Assembly (NCBI GenBank): GCA_016195085.1
Contig: JACQAG010000083.1
Span: 1-57,380, forward strand
Length of the DNA stretch: 57,380 bases
Source: Pseudomonadota bacterium
GTDB lineage: Bacteria; Pseudomonadota; Alphaproteobacteria; SHVZ01
Direction: 5' to 3'
Shown: positions 8,417 through 18,859 of the stretch, piece by piece
How positions within the stretch are numbered: the stretch's first letter is position 1
Layout: each line of letters begins with the position of its first letter
The notes under the pieces: model-generated
What the model saw: the letters and a program-made list of their open reading frames with translations, nothing else
Database searches by the model: none
What the model was told of the DNA's origin: nothing
Position numbers and translations under genes: made by a program

Positions 8417-9733
8417 CTAGCCCACCAGCCGGTTCAGCGCCGCGTCCGGGGATAGCTCGGTCTTGGCCCCGGTGCGGCGCTCCTTCAGCTCCACGGTGCC
8501 CGACGCCACACCCCGGGGGCCGACCAAGAGCTGCCACGGCAGGCCGATCAGATCGAGCTCGGCCAGCTTCGGGCCGGCCCGCTCGTCGCGGTCGTCGTAG
8601 AGCGCGCTCACTCCGGCCGCTTGCAGCTTCTCATAGAGATCGCTCGCAACACCGTCGACGGCGGCATCGCCGACCTTGAGATTGACCAGGCCCACCCGGA
8701 AGGGTGCCACCGCATCGGGCCAGATGATGCCGGCATCGTCATGGCTCGCCTCGACGATGGCACCCACCAGGCGCGACACGCCGATGCCGTAGGAGCCCAT
8801 ATGCACGGCCACGCTCTCGCCCTTGGGTCCGCTTACGCTGGCCCCGAGCGGCTCGGAGTATTTGGTGCCGAAATAGAAGATGTGGCCGACCTCGATGCCG
8901 CGCGCCTCGACGCGCTTGTCCGCCGGAATCGCCGCAAACGTCTTCTGATCGTGCTTCTCGTCGGTCGCGGCATAGAGGTTGGTCCAGCCATCGACGATCG
9001 GCTGCAAGTCGGAGCCATAGTCGATCGTCCGGCCGAGCACGTCGAACTCGACGAGGTCGCGGTGGCAATAGACCTGGCTCTCGCCGGTCTCCGCCAGGAT
9101 GATGAACTCGTGGCTCATGTCGCCGCCGATCGGGCCGCTATCGGCCGCCATCGGAATGGCTTTGAGGCCCATGCGCTGGAAGGTCTTGAGATAGGCCACG
9201 AACATCTTGTTGTAGGAGCGCTTGGCGCCCTCGAAGTCGAGATCGAAGGAATAGGCATCCTTCATCAGGAACTCGCGGCCGCGCATCACGCCGAAGCGCG
9301 GCCTCACCTCGTCGCGGAACTTCCATTGAATGTGATAGAGGTTTCTCGGCAGGTCGCGATAGCTCTTGGCTGACGTCCGAAATATGTCGGTGATCAGCTC
9401 CTCGTTGGTGGGACCATAGAGCATGTCGCGGTCGTGACGATCGCGGATGCGCAGCATCTCCTTGCCGTAATCGTCATAGCGCCCGCTCTCCCGCCAGAGA
9501 TCGGCCGACTGGATCGTCGGCATCAACAGCTCTTGGGCGCCCGCGGCGTCCTGCTCCTCGCGCACGATCTGCTCGATGCGCTTCAAGACCTTGAAGCCGA
9601 GGGGCAGCCAGGAATAGATGCCGGCGCTCGCCTGGCGGACCAAGCCGGCGCGCAGCATCAGGCGATGCGAGACGATCTGCGCCTCGGCCGGCGTTTCTTT
9701 GAGCGTGGGCAGGAAATAGGCCGATCGACGCAT
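8417..9733 (-). CDS. proS: proline--tRNA ligase (short alphaproteobacterial form)
   Basis: 438 residues, class II aminoacyl-tRNA synthetase. It starts [20 protein letters not shown], has [20 protein letters not shown] (motif 1 region), [15 protein letters not shown] with the TxE-type amino-acid site, and [20 protein letters not shown] (motif 2). The C-terminal anticodon-binding domain spans roughly residues 330-438. At 438 residues it lacks the large editing insertion of the 570-residue E. coli enzyme, as is usual in alphaproteobacteria. It charges tRNA-Pro in the cytoplasm. Confidence 0.95.
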   Translation of the reverse strand: MRRSAYFLPTLKETPAEAQIVSHRLMLRAGLVRQASAGIYSWLPLGFKVLKRIEQIVREEQDAAGAQELLMPTIQSADLWRESGRYDDYGKEMLRIRDRHDRDMLYGPTNEELITDIFRTSAKSYRDLPRNLYHIQWKFRDEVRPRFGVMRGREFLMKDAYSFDLDFEGAKRSYNKMFVAYLKTFQRMGLKAIPMAADSGPIGGDMSHEFIILAETGESQVYCHRDLVEFDVLGRTIDYGSDLQPIVDGWTNLYAATDEKHDQKTFAAIPADKRVEARGIEVGHIFYFGTKYSEPLGASVSGPKGESVAVHMGSYGIGVSRLVGAIVEASHDDAGIIWPDAVAPFRVGLVNLKVGDAAVDGVASDLYEKLQAAGVSALYDDRDERAGPKLAELDLIGLPWQLLVGPRGVASGTVELKERRTGAKTELSPDAALNRLVG

Positions 9734-9819
9734 GGAATCCTCTGGACTTGGGGCGTGAGCGGCGCCGAGCGCCGGACTTTAGGTAATGCGCGGCCGGCTG
9801 TCCATCGAGGCCATGCCGC

Positions 9820-10887
9820 TCAGATCCAGCCCCGGCGGCGAAAGACCGTGAGCATGCCGATCGCGAGGCACAGCATGACCCCCAACACCGTGGGATAGCC
9901 ATAGGGCGAGTCGAGCTCGGGCATGTTCCAGTGGCTCGCCTCGCGATTGAAGTTCATGCCGTAGAGCCCGGTGATGAAGGTGAGCGGGATGAACAACGTC
10001 GAAATGATCGTCAGCACCTTCATGGTCTCGTTCAGGCGAAACGATTGGCTGCTGAGATATATATCCAGCATGCTCGCCAGCATCTCCCGGTAGGTCTCCA
10101 AGAGATCGATGATCTGCACGGCGTGATCCTGACAATCCCTGAGGAAGGGCAGCGTCGAATCCTCGATGAGCGGCGTGTCCTCGCGCATGAGATGGCCGAT
10201 CGCATCGCGTTCGGGCCAGAGCGCGCGCCGCAGCACCAGGAGGTCGCGCTTGGCCTTGTGCAGTTTGCGCATCGTCTTCGGCGTGGGCGTTTCGAGCATC
10301 TCCTGCTCCAGCGCCTGGATGCGAGCACCGAGCTGTTCCAGCATTGGAAACTTGTAGTCGATGAGCACGTCGATCAGCGCGTAGTAGAGATAATCGACGC
10401 CGCGCTGCCGGAGGCGCGCCGGCGTACGCAGCCGCCGCCGGATCGGCTCGAACAGCGCCTCGTCGCAAGGATCGAAGCTGACCACCGTGCGCTCGAGGAG
10501 AAAGAGGCTCGCTTGGCGCACCCGCACGCGGCCATCGTCGATGATCGGATGGGTGAACACGGCGAAGACCTGGTTGTCGTAGATGTCGACCTTCGGCCGC
10601 TGCGATTCGTTGAGCACGTCCTCGAGCGCCAGCGCATGCAGGCCGAGCGCATTGCCGATCTGGCGCACCGTCTCGGCATCCGGCGAGCCGGCGACGTGGA
10701 TCCAGGTGTTGCGCGCGTCGTCGCGGGATTGCACGCAGGTCTCGATCGAGGTGGTGGTGAACTCCTCGACGCCGGCGGGCCCGTAGAGGGTCACCATGAT
10801 TCGTGCGTTGCCCACGACCCCAGGCTCCGAGACGAGCGTGCCTGGAGCGCTGCCGGGCGGCGCATAGCGCGGCATGAATTCATCCAT
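9820..10887 (-). CDS. CorA-family magnesium/cobalt channel
   Basis: 355 residues. A long cytoplasmic N-terminal domain (about 1-285) ends in two membrane helices. Between them is the selectivity signature GMN, seen in TGLYGMNFN around residue 315, and the protein ends with a positively charged tail, RRRGW. The preceding stretch, SQSFRLNETMKVLTIISTLF, is the typical stalk and first helix of CorA channels. It forms a pentamer in the inner membrane and imports Mg2+ (or Co2+/Ni2+). The neighbours proS and the MarR-type gene give no functional link. Confidence 0.92.
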   Translation of the reverse strand: MDEFMPRYAPPGSAPGTLVSEPGVVGNARIMVTLYGPAGVEEFTTTSIETCVQSRDDARNTWIHVAGSPDAETVRQIGNALGLHALALEDVLNESQRPKVDIYDNQVFAVFTHPIIDDGRVRVRQASLFLLERTVVSFDPCDEALFEPIRRRLRTPARLRQRGVDYLYYALIDVLIDYKFPMLEQLGARIQALEQEMLETPTPKTMRKLHKAKRDLLVLRRALWPERDAIGHLMREDTPLIEDSTLPFLRDCQDHAVQIIDLLETYREMLASMLDIYLSSQSFRLNETMKVLTIISTLFIPLTFITGLYGMNFNREASHWNMPELDSPYGYPTVLGVMLCLAIGMLTVFRRRGWI

Positions 10888-10967
10888 GAGGACACCTCCG
10901 GTAAGACGTAAGTCCGACCGGAGACTAACAGAGCCCCGATGACGCGGTTATGGCCGTGCGGCCAGGG

Positions 10968-11002
10968 CTAGGAGCCCGTCTATTTCTCAGACAGGCTCCT
11001 AG
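10968..11002 (-). terminator. CTAG-bounded hairpin overlapping the ldtR-like stop codon
   Basis: Arms of 14 bases at 10968-10981 and 10989-11002 pair with one mismatch around a 7-base loop; both ends read CTAG. The stop codon of the MarR-type gene lies inside the right arm, so the structure forms at the very 3' end of that message. No U-tract follows. It may be a stabilising or terminating stem, or a member of the hairpin repeat family at 6869-6975 and 15535-15653. Confidence 0.45.
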
Positions 11003-11475
11003 GCGGCGGTGACCCTGGGAGCGCGCGCGCCGTAGTCGAGCAGGCTCGACCAGAAACGCTCGAGCTCGCGGTAGTGCCCGCTCGAGCTCTTGAGCTGATC
11101 GGGCGTCAAGATGCCCTTGGCCAGGGTGGTCGCGTGCTGGTCGAACATGGTCGCGACCCGCTTGCACAGCTCCAACCCTTTGGTCGACAGCCGGATGCGG
11201 ATGGAGCGGCGATCATGGGCAGAGCGTTCCTGCTCCAGATAGCCGTTTTCCACCATTTTGCGCACGTTGTAGGAGACGTTGGAGCCGAGGTAGTAGCCGC
11301 GATTGGTCAATTCGCCAACCGTCAGCTCATCCTCGCTGATGTTGAAAAGAATTAACGCCTGGACATTGTTGATGTCTTCAATGCCCAGCCGATCGAGCTC
11401 GGTCTTTACCACCTCCAGGAACTGTCGGTGGAGCCGTTCAATCAGTTTGATAGCTTCGAGATAGGCAATTCGCAC
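10999..11475 (-). CDS. MarR-family transcriptional regulator, LdtR-like
   Basis: 158 residues from a GTG at 11475. A winged helix-turn-helix occupies about residues 40-110: LFNISEDELTVGELTNRGYY, then GSNVSYNVRKMVENGYLEQE (recognition helix) and the wing HDRRSIRIRLSTKGLEL. The RGYYLGSNVSYNVRKM wording matches my memory of LdtR, the regulator first studied in Liberibacter and Sinorhizobium, where it activates an L,D-transpeptidase gene and affects osmotic tolerance. That assignment rests on pattern memory. No L,D-transpeptidase gene is adjacent, so the target must be elsewhere. Confidence 0.82.
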   Translation of the reverse strand: MRIAYLEAIKLIERLHRQFLEVVKTELDRLGIEDINNVQALILFNISEDELTVGELTNRGYYLGSNVSYNVRKMVENGYLEQERSAHDRRSIRIRLSTKGLELCKRVATMFDQHATTLAKGILTPDQLKSSSGHYRELERFWSSLLDYGARAPRVTAA

Positions 11476-11571
11476 GGCGACCTCGCAAGCAGCCAGGGCC
11501 TCTCAAGCCCCACTCCGTCTGCATGACAACTCCATAATAGTCAATGATTTCCGTCTTGACCATCCCGGTTC

Positions 11572-12459
11572 TTAGGCGCCGTCCAGCATGGTCATGATCG
11601 CTGAAAAATCGAGCGGGCCCTGGCCTCTGTTGCAAAAGAGCGTGTAGAGCTGGGCCGCTTCGGCGCCGAGCGGGGTCGCCGCCCCGGTCGCCTGGGCCGC
11701 TTCCTGGGCCAAGCGTAAATCCTTCAGCATCATCTGGGCGGCAAAGCCGGCCTTATAGGCGCGGTTGGCAGGGGATGCGGGCACCGGCCCCGGGACCGGG
11801 CAGTAGGTGGTCATCGACCAGCATTGGCCGGAGGATTTCGAGCTGATGTCGAAGAGCGTCTGGGCATCGAGGCCGAGCCGTTTGGCGAGCCCGAAGCCCT
11901 CCGCGACGGCAATCATCGATATCCCGAGAATCATGTTGTTACAGATCTTTGCCGCCTGTCCGTTGCCGGGGCCGCCGGCGTGGACGATGGTCTTGCCCAT
12001 GGCCTCCAAGAGCGGTTTGGCGCGCGCAAAGGCCTCGGCCTCGCCACCCACCATGAAGGTAAGGGTGCCGGCCTCGGCACCGCCGACGCCGCCGGAAACC
12101 GGCGCATCCAGCATGGCGAGGCCCTTGGCCCGGGCCGCCGCCGCCACGCTGCGGGCGCTGTCGACATCGATGGTGGAAGAATCGATGAGAAGCGCGCCCG
12201 CACGGACCTTGGCAAGGATGCCGTCGGCGGCGCAGTAGACCTGCCTCACCTGAGGGCCCGCCGGCAGCATGGTTATGATGATCTCGGCCGATTCGGCGGC
12301 TGCGGCAATGCTGGCGGCGGGCTTGGCGCCGGCGGCGGCGAGCGCCTCCACCGTGGCCGTCTGCAGATCGAAGACGCTGAGCCGGTGGCCGGCCTTCAAC
12401 AAATTGCGCGCCATCGGCGTGCCCATATTGCCGAGGCCGATGAAGCCGATCTCAGCCAT
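11572..12459 (-). CDS. mmsB: 3-hydroxyisobutyrate dehydrogenase
   Basis: 295 residues. The N-terminal Rossmann fold has GLGNMGTPMARNLLKAGH at residues 6-23. The substrate-binding signature DAPVSGGVGGAEAGTLTFMV lies around 117-136. The catalytic lysine is in NGQAAKICNNMILG near residue 170. It oxidises 3-hydroxyisobutyrate to methylmalonate semialdehyde with NAD+, a late step of valine breakdown. It is the last gene of a leftward operon that begins with an acyl-CoA dehydrogenase at 15523; the hydrolase gene just upstream ends 24 bases before it. Confidence 0.9.
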   Translation of the reverse strand: MAEIGFIGLGNMGTPMARNLLKAGHRLSVFDLQTATVEALAAAGAKPAASIAAAAESAEIIITMLPAGPQVRQVYCAADGILAKVRAGALLIDSSTIDVDSARSVAAAARAKGLAMLDAPVSGGVGGAEAGTLTFMVGGEAEAFARAKPLLEAMGKTIVHAGGPGNGQAAKICNNMILGISMIAVAEGFGLAKRLGLDAQTLFDISSKSSGQCWSMTTYCPVPGPVPASPANRAYKAGFAAQMMLKDLRLAQEAAQATGAATPLGAEAAQLYTLFCNRGQGPLDFSAIMTMLDGA

Positions 12460-12483
12460 GCGCTCCTCCCGTTCCTAGCCGAA

Positions 12484-13296
12484 TTAGCCGCCTTGGCGTC
12501 CGTTTGCCTTGATCCACCGGCCGATGTCTTCGATGACCCGCTGCTCGATCCCGAGAAACCCGTGCCGGGAGAACGGCTCGCAGGGATCGCCGCGAGGCGG
12601 CGCTCCGCCCTCGAAGAGGAGCGTGTCCACCTTCGGCGCGTTGACGAGAGCCGCGGCAAGCTTGGGCACCATGCGGGCTGGCGTGGCGATGCACCCGTCC
12701 TCGCGGTGATGGACGATCAGCACCGGAAGGCGAATCGAGTCGAGGTCCTGCAGGAAGACATCGTCGCGGCCTCGGCCGGTATCGAGCATCGTCGAGGTGA
12801 GCACGATGCCGTCAGGCCCCCCCGTCTGCAACCGGGATGCGACATTGACGACGCTCAAGGTGCCGCGGCTGGTGCCGACGAGCCAGAGCGGCCGGTCGGT
12901 GCGGCCGCGAACGAGCCGAATCACCGCCGCGATATCGTTTGCATGAGCCGCCGCGAAGCGAAAGGCACCGAGCCCCTGCCAATTGTGCCAATCGGAGGGC
13001 GCGTCGACAACGGCGGTCAAGAATCCCTGCTCAAGCCACGATTGTCGCGTGCGGACGAGGAAGTTCCCCTGGCCCTGGCTGATTGTTCCCTCCTCGCCGA
13101 TGGCGACGACGCCGCCGCCGCCGGAGAACAGGATGACCGCTCCGGCAGGCGTCTCCGGTGCATCGATAAGAACCCGGAGCGTGACCCCCGGGCGCGGCTC
13201 GAGGTCGACGATCGAGCGGCCGGCTTCGGCGATGGCCGGGTCCTGGGCGATGAGGAGGCCCAGCATTGCCGCAACGAGAACCCTAGCCATCAGCAT
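12484..13296 (-). CDS. secreted alpha/beta-hydrolase-like protein inside the valine operon
   Basis: 270 residues from the ATG at 13296, 14 bases after the upstream stop. The first 23 residues look like a signal peptide (MARVLVAAMLGLLIA then QDPAIAEAG). The fold shows AVILFSGGGGVVAIGE (oxyanion region) and the nucleophile elbow GTSRG in PLWLVGTSRGTLSVVN; later HHREDGC and RHGFLGIE could supply the acid and histidine. The catalytic serine is followed by arginine, as in some esterase-like alpha/beta hydrolases. The substrate is unknown. Its place between the hydrolase and dehydrogenase of valine breakdown suggests co-transcription, but a periplasmic protein is unlikely to act in that cytoplasmic pathway. 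Confidence 0.75.
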   Translation of the reverse strand: MLMARVLVAAMLGLLIAQDPAIAEAGRSIVDLEPRPGVTLRVLIDAPETPAGAVILFSGGGGVVAIGEEGTISQGQGNFLVRTRQSWLEQGFLTAVVDAPSDWHNWQGLGAFRFAAAHANDIAAVIRLVRGRTDRPLWLVGTSRGTLSVVNVASRLQTGGPDGIVLTSTMLDTGRGRDDVFLQDLDSIRLPVLIVHHREDGCIATPARMVPKLAAALVNAPKVDTLLFEGGAPPRGDPCEPFSRHGFLGIEQRVIEDIGRWIKANGRQGG

Positions 13297-13310
13297 CGAG
13301 CGCTCCCGCG

Positions 13311-14387
13311 TCAATCGAACCGTAGATCGGCTGCGCCGAGGGGCGCGAAATACGCCTCGATGTCGGCCGCCCGGACCTCCTCGAGGTGCTGCGGCCGCCA
13401 CACCGGCTTTAGATCCTTGTCGACCAGCAAGGCGCGTATGCCCTCGAAGAAATCATGCCCCGCCATGCAGCGTTGGACCATGCGGAATTCCATGATGAGC
13501 GCCGCCTCGATCGACAGCGTCTTGCCGCGGCGGAGCTGCTCGAGGGTGAGCTTGAGGCTGGTCGGAGACTTGCCGGCGAGTGTCGCCAGCGTCGCATTCG
13601 CCCATTCCGTCTTGAGTCCGGCCAGCTCCGCGAGAATGGCCTCGACCGAGTCCCCGGCAAAGGCGCGGTCGATGGCGCTCTCGTGCTGGCGGAGGGCGGC
13701 CTCGCCGGGGCTGCCGGCGAAGCGCCGAACGGTGGTGCTGGCGGTCTCGCTTGGATCCCGGCTCCAATCGGCTTCCCCGAGCGCCCGCTTGAGCTCGGCC
13801 AAGCGCCCGCTTTCGACAAAGTCCGTGGCGATGCCCGCATAGAGCACATCGGCCCCCCGCAGCCTGGCACCGGTCAGCGCCAGATAGAGCCCGAGCCGAC
13901 CCGGGCAGCGGTTGAGGAACCAGGTGGCACCGATATCGGGAAAGAGCCCGATTCCGGTCTCCGGCATCGCCGAGAGGGTGCGCTCGGTGGCGACGCGGAT
14001 GCCGCCATGCACGGAGAGACCCATGCCGCCGCCCATGGTGATGCCGTCGATGAGCGCGATGTAGGGCTTCGGAAAGCGGTGGATGGCGCGGTTCAGCCGA
14101 TACTCATCGACGAAAAAAGCGCGATGGAGGTCGCTCGGCGCCGCTTTGACCGAGTCATAGACGGCGCGCACATCGCCGCCGGCGCAGAATGCGCGCTCGC
14201 CCTCGCCCTGGATCACCACCGCGTGCACCGCCGGGTCGCTCGCCCATCGGGAGAGCCGCGAAGCAATGGCCTGGATCATCTCGAGCGTGAGCGCGTTCAG
14301 AGCCTTCGGCCGGTTGAGCGTGACGAAGGCAATGCCGCGCTCGACCTGGAAGCCGATGTCCGCGGTCTGGGGATGGGCCTCGTTCAT
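13311..14387 (-). CDS. 3-hydroxyisobutyryl-CoA hydrolase (crotonase fold)
   Basis: 358 residues from ATG 14387, overlapping the upstream stop by 4 bases (ATGA). Crotonase-family marks are [19 protein letters not shown] near the N-terminus, [18 protein letters not shown], and [18 protein letters not shown] with [17 protein letters not shown], the pattern of 3-hydroxyisobutyryl-CoA hydrolase rather than a plain enoyl-CoA hydratase. The 358-residue length also fits that hydrolase (hydratases are about 260). It releases 3-hydroxyisobutyrate, the substrate of the dehydrogenase encoded two genes downstream. Confidence 0.9.
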   Translation of the reverse strand: MNEAHPQTADIGFQVERGIAFVTLNRPKALNALTLEMIQAIASRLSRWASDPAVHAVVIQGEGERAFCAGGDVRAVYDSVKAAPSDLHRAFFVDEYRLNRAIHRFPKPYIALIDGITMGGGMGLSVHGGIRVATERTLSAMPETGIGLFPDIGATWFLNRCPGRLGLYLALTGARLRGADVLYAGIATDFVESGRLAELKRALGEADWSRDPSETASTTVRRFAGSPGEAALRQHESAIDRAFAGDSVEAILAELAGLKTEWANATLATLAGKSPTSLKLTLEQLRRGKTLSIEAALIMEFRMVQRCMAGHDFFEGIRALLVDKDLKPVWRPQHLEEVRAADIEAYFAPLGAADLRFD

Positions 14388-15523
14388 AAGTCGAGCAGGC
14401 GGCGCGCAATGATGACGCGCATGATTTCGTTGGTTCCTTCCAGGATCTGGTGCACGCGCACGTCGCGCAGATAGCGCTCGATCGGATAATCCTTGATGTA
14501 GCCGTAGCCGCCATGCAGCTGGAGCGCAGCGTTGCACACCTCGAAGCCGGCGTCGGTCGCAAATCGCTTGGCCATGGCGCAATAGAGCGTGGCTTCGGGG
14601 TCGCCGGCATCGAGCCTGGAGGCGGCGCGATGCACCATGAGGCGGGCGGCTTCCAGCTCGGTTGCCATGTCGGCGAGCTTGAACTGGAGCGCCTGGAATT
14701 CCGCGAGCTTCCGGCCGAATTGGCGGCGCTGGCCGAGATGCTCGCGCGCGGCGGCAAGGCAGGCGCGCGCCCCGCCGATGGAACAGGCGGCGATGTTGAG
14801 GCGGCCGCCATCGAGCCCCATCATCGCGATCTTGAAGCCGTCGCCCTCCGCGCCCAGGCGGTTGGCGACCGGCACGCGGCAATCTTCGAAGATGACGGCG
14901 GCGGTCGGCTGGCTGTTCCAGCCGAGCTTCTTCTCCTTCTTGCCGAAGCTGAGGCCAGGCAAGCCGTTCTCGACGACGAGGCAGGAGATACCCTTCGGGC
15001 CCTCGCCCCCGGTCCGCACCATGGCGACGTACACATCCGAGCTGCCGCCGCCGGATATGAACGCCTTGGAGCCATTCAGCACATAGTGCTCGCCCTCGCG
15101 CCTGGCGGTGGTCTTGAGCGCGGCCGCATCCGAGCCGGCACCGGGCTCGGTCAAGCAGTAGCTGGCGAAGAGCTGCATGGACGCCAGGCCGGGCGACCAG
15201 CGCCGACGCTGCCCGTCGTCGCCGAACCGGTCGATCATCCAGCTTGCCATGTTGTGGATCGACAGATAGGCGGCCGTCGACACGCAGCCCGCCGCCAGCT
15301 CCTCGAAGATGAGTGCCGCATCGAGCCTGGACAGGGCCGAGCCGCCCACATCGTCTCTGACATAGATGGCGGCGAAGCCGAGGGACGCCGCCTGGCGGAG
15401 CGCTTCCACCGGGAATATCTCTTCTTCGTCCCACCGCTTGGCGTCGGGCGCGAAGCTCGCTGCGGCGAAGCTTCGCGCCGCATCCTGGAAGGCCAGCTGT
15501 TCGACGGTGAGCTCGAAATCCAT
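14384..15523 (-). CDS. acyl-CoA dehydrogenase, probably isobutyryl-CoA dehydrogenase
   Basis: 379 residues, FAD-dependent. Family signatures include [18 protein letters not shown] (FAD and substrate contacts, around residue 125-140), [38 protein letters not shown] and the C-terminal [17 protein letters not shown] with a dimer-interface end ([15 protein letters not shown]). A glutamate base is expected near GTNE. Its position at the head of the valine-degradation operon makes isobutyryl-CoA the likeliest substrate, oxidised to methacrylyl-CoA. Electrons would go to electron-transfer flavoprotein. Confidence 0.9.
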   Translation of the reverse strand: MDFELTVEQLAFQDAARSFAAASFAPDAKRWDEEEIFPVEALRQAASLGFAAIYVRDDVGGSALSRLDAALIFEELAAGCVSTAAYLSIHNMASWMIDRFGDDGQRRRWSPGLASMQLFASYCLTEPGAGSDAAALKTTARREGEHYVLNGSKAFISGGGSSDVYVAMVRTGGEGPKGISCLVVENGLPGLSFGKKEKKLGWNSQPTAAVIFEDCRVPVANRLGAEGDGFKIAMMGLDGGRLNIAACSIGGARACLAAAREHLGQRRQFGRKLAEFQALQFKLADMATELEAARLMVHRAASRLDAGDPEATLYCAMAKRFATDAGFEVCNAALQLHGGYGYIKDYPIERYLRDVRVHQILEGTNEIMRVIIARRLLDL

Positions 15524-15534
15524 GAACGCACTCT

Positions 15535-15653
15535 AGTGTCCCGCCCCTGAAATTCGTCAGCGAATTTCAGGGATAAGCGGGCCACTAATCAATTGAGTCT
15601 AGTGAGATTCAGATTCCGAAGTTCACGGACGAACTTCAGAATCATCACACTAG
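15535..15653. repeat. pair of nested hairpin repeats upstream of the valine operon
   Basis: Hairpin 1 (15535-15586) has inner perfect 12-base arms (15545-15556 and 15561-15572, loop TCAG) within outer 10-base arms that differ at one position. Hairpin 2 (15599-15653) is bounded by CTAGTG and CACTAG and has inner 13-base arms (15612-15624 and 15631-15643) with one mismatch. The two-hairpin layout with CTAG-type ends matches the block at 6869-6975, though the stem sequences differ. It sits just upstream of the acyl-CoA dehydrogenase start, where a promoter or leader would be expected. Confidence 0.65.
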
Positions 15654-16823
<1,170 letters not shown>

Positions 16824-16826
16824 GCC

Positions 16827-17840
16827 TTAGGCGGCGTTGGGCGCGTTCGCGGCGATGCCGCGCGCCTCCTGCTCCTCGAAAAACCGGACGACGCAGCGGT
16901 CGTGCCAGGATGCCTCATCGCCGACCCCGTGAAAGCCCACATGGCCGCCGCCGGCGCTAAGCAGCGGCGTCAGCCTCGGATTGGCGCTCCAATCGACGCG
17001 GGCATAGGCATCGCCTGGAATCCAAGGATCGTTCCCAGCGTGAATGATCAAGGTCGGGACCGTGATCTGGGCGAGGTACGATTGCGCCGAGGAGCGCGCG
17101 TAATAGTCCTCGGCATCGCGAAAGCCGTTGCGCGGGGCAACCACCAAGTTGTCGAACTCGTAGAGCGTGCGCGCGCTCGCGATGGTGCGCCGCTCCGCCT
17201 CCGTCGGCTCCGCCGCCGGCGCCAGGCTCTCCTCCTTCATCGCGGTCAAGAGCCAGCGCTGATAGACCCGATTGCGCGGACGCCGCAGCTCCACCGAGCA
17301 GGCCTGGAGATCGATGGGTGCTGAGACCGAAGCCGCGGCGCGGATGGGAAAGGCCTTGCCGGCCTCGGCCAAGAATTTGAGCAGCATGTTGCCGCCCAAG
17401 GAATAGCCGACCAGCACGACGCCGTTGCGGCAGAGCTCCGCCTCGATCTGGCTCAACACCATGAAGAGATCTTCCGAACGGCCCGCATGGTAGTGCCAGC
17501 GGCAGAGCGGCCGGCTCGGTCCGGCACCCCTGAGATTGAGTCTCAGCACCGGAAAGCCGTGCTCGAGAAGATGCCCGGCCGAGCGCCTGATGTAGACGCT
17601 GTCCTCCCAGCCGGTGAGCCCATGCACCAGCACCGCCAGCGGGCGGCTCGTCTTCTCCAGCGGCCGGTTCAGCATCGCCGCCAGACGATCGCCGGTGCCG
17701 TCGGCCAGGTCGACCACCAGGCGCCGGCCGGGATAGCGGCCGACATCGGGCGCCCGGCGCGTCATCCAATTATGCAATGTCTGGAGATCGCCGCCGAACC
17801 ACGGGAAGCGTTCGCGGAATTGGGGAAAGGCCGTGCTCAT
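16827..17840 (-). CDS. YheT-family alpha/beta hydrolase
   Basis: 337 residues from ATG 17840, which overlaps the upstream stop by 4 bases; an in-frame extension to 17882 is rejected. The hydrolase_4/YheT pattern is clear: TLHNWMTRR near the start, LVHGLTGWEDSVYIRRSAGH (oxyanion region), NLRGAGPS, and the nucleophile elbow VGYSLGGNMLLKFLAEAG. Its C-terminal part has IHAGNDPWIPGD (acid) and GGHVGFHG (histidine), completing the triad. Such proteins act as esterases or lipases in the cytoplasm; the natural substrate is not known. It is convergent with hemB, whose stop is 3 bases away. Confidence 0.85.
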   Translation of the reverse strand: MSTAFPQFRERFPWFGGDLQTLHNWMTRRAPDVGRYPGRRLVVDLADGTGDRLAAMLNRPLEKTSRPLAVLVHGLTGWEDSVYIRRSAGHLLEHGFPVLRLNLRGAGPSRPLCRWHYHAGRSEDLFMVLSQIEAELCRNGVVLVGYSLGGNMLLKFLAEAGKAFPIRAAASVSAPIDLQACSVELRRPRNRVYQRWLLTAMKEESLAPAAEPTEAERRTIASARTLYEFDNLVVAPRNGFRDAEDYYARSSAQSYLAQITVPTLIIHAGNDPWIPGDAYARVDWSANPRLTPLLSAGGGHVGFHGVGDEASWHDRCVVRFFEEQEARGIAANAPNAA

Positions 17841-18709
17841 GACTCCGGTTTCTGCTCCCGATCCTCCTCGGGTACGAGCCAATCGCGGATGAGGGCGATC
17901 TGGTCGGCGCTCATCAGCGCCGGCGCATGGCCGACGCCCGGAATCTCCACGACCGTGGCCCTGGGCCCGCGCCGGGCCATGTCACGGGCGGTCTCGGGCA
18001 ACAACACGCGACTCCGCTCCCCCCGCAGCACCAGGACGGGACAGGCGATCTCATCCCAGACCGTCCAGAGGTCGATGTCCTTGATCGGCGATTGTCGGAG
18101 CTGGTTGCGGATCTCCGGGTCATAGTGCAAGGCGTAGCCGCCCCCCGGCAGGCGCAGCACGCTATGCGTCGTCATTTCGCTCCATAGCGCATCGCTGAGA
18201 TCGCCGAACTCCGCATGCACCCGCTTCAGATACTCCATGACCTCGGTCAGGGTGCGGAAGTGCGGATCCTCGCCGACATGCTCGGCGATCTCCTGAGAGA
18301 CGGCTTTCGGCAGAAACGGTCCGATGTCGTTGAGGACCAGCCGGCGGATCATCTCCGGCCGCTCGGCGGCGATCCGCATGCCGATGAGTCCGCCCATCGA
18401 GGTGCCGACCCAATCGACCTGCTCCTTGCCCAGATGCTCGATGAGCTCGATCATGTGGGCGATGTAGGTCTCGAGGTTGTAGCCGGATTTGTCGTTGAGC
18501 CAGCCGGAGCGGCCACGCCCGACGACATCGGGGCAGATGATGCGGTAGTCGCGCGCGAGCCCCTTGGCGAGCGCGTCGAAGTCCCGCCCCTGCCGGGTCA
18601 ACCCGTGGACGCAGAACAGCATCGTCGGGTGGAAGCGGGGCCCCCAGTCGAAATAATTGAGCCGCACCGTCTCGCCGGGACCGTGTGTGGCATGGCCACC
18701 GTCGCGCAT
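17837..18709 (-). CDS. alpha/beta hydrolase
   Basis: 290 residues from ATG 18709. It shows HPTMLFCVHGLTRQGRDFDA (oxyanion HG), CPDVVGRGRSGWL, the nucleophile elbow DWVGTSMGGLIGMRIAAERP, LVLRGERSRVLLPE and VVEIPGVGHAPALMSADQ (catalytic histidine). This is the standard fold-hydrolase 1 layout with a full Ser-Asp-His triad. It is co-transcribed with the YheT-like gene (ATGA overlap). The substrate is unknown. The upstream limit is uncertain, but no good start codon lies closer to the divergent CoA-transferase gene. Confidence 0.85.
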   Translation of the reverse strand: MRDGGHATHGPGETVRLNYFDWGPRFHPTMLFCVHGLTRQGRDFDALAKGLARDYRIICPDVVGRGRSGWLNDKSGYNLETYIAHMIELIEHLGKEQVDWVGTSMGGLIGMRIAAERPEMIRRLVLNDIGPFLPKAVSQEIAEHVGEDPHFRTLTEVMEYLKRVHAEFGDLSDALWSEMTTHSVLRLPGGGYALHYDPEIRNQLRQSPIKDIDLWTVWDEIACPVLVLRGERSRVLLPETARDMARRGPRATVVEIPGVGHAPALMSADQIALIRDWLVPEEDREQKPES

Positions 18710-18859
18710 GGTGCCAAGGCTAGTGGCGTCCCGCCGGGCACACAAGCATCTGAACGGGCCGGGAGGGGGCGAAATGCCCGGTTTTCGCCCCATTGCGCTC
18801 CACCCGCCTCTCGGGATAGGTAGCCCCCATCCAATTCGCCCAAGACGACGGGAGTCGCC

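Noticed and set aside
11824-13842. A 670-codon plus-strand frame opposite the valine-degradation genes.
   Set aside because: The opposite strand encodes clear dehydrogenase and hydrolase families; this frame has only shadow composition.
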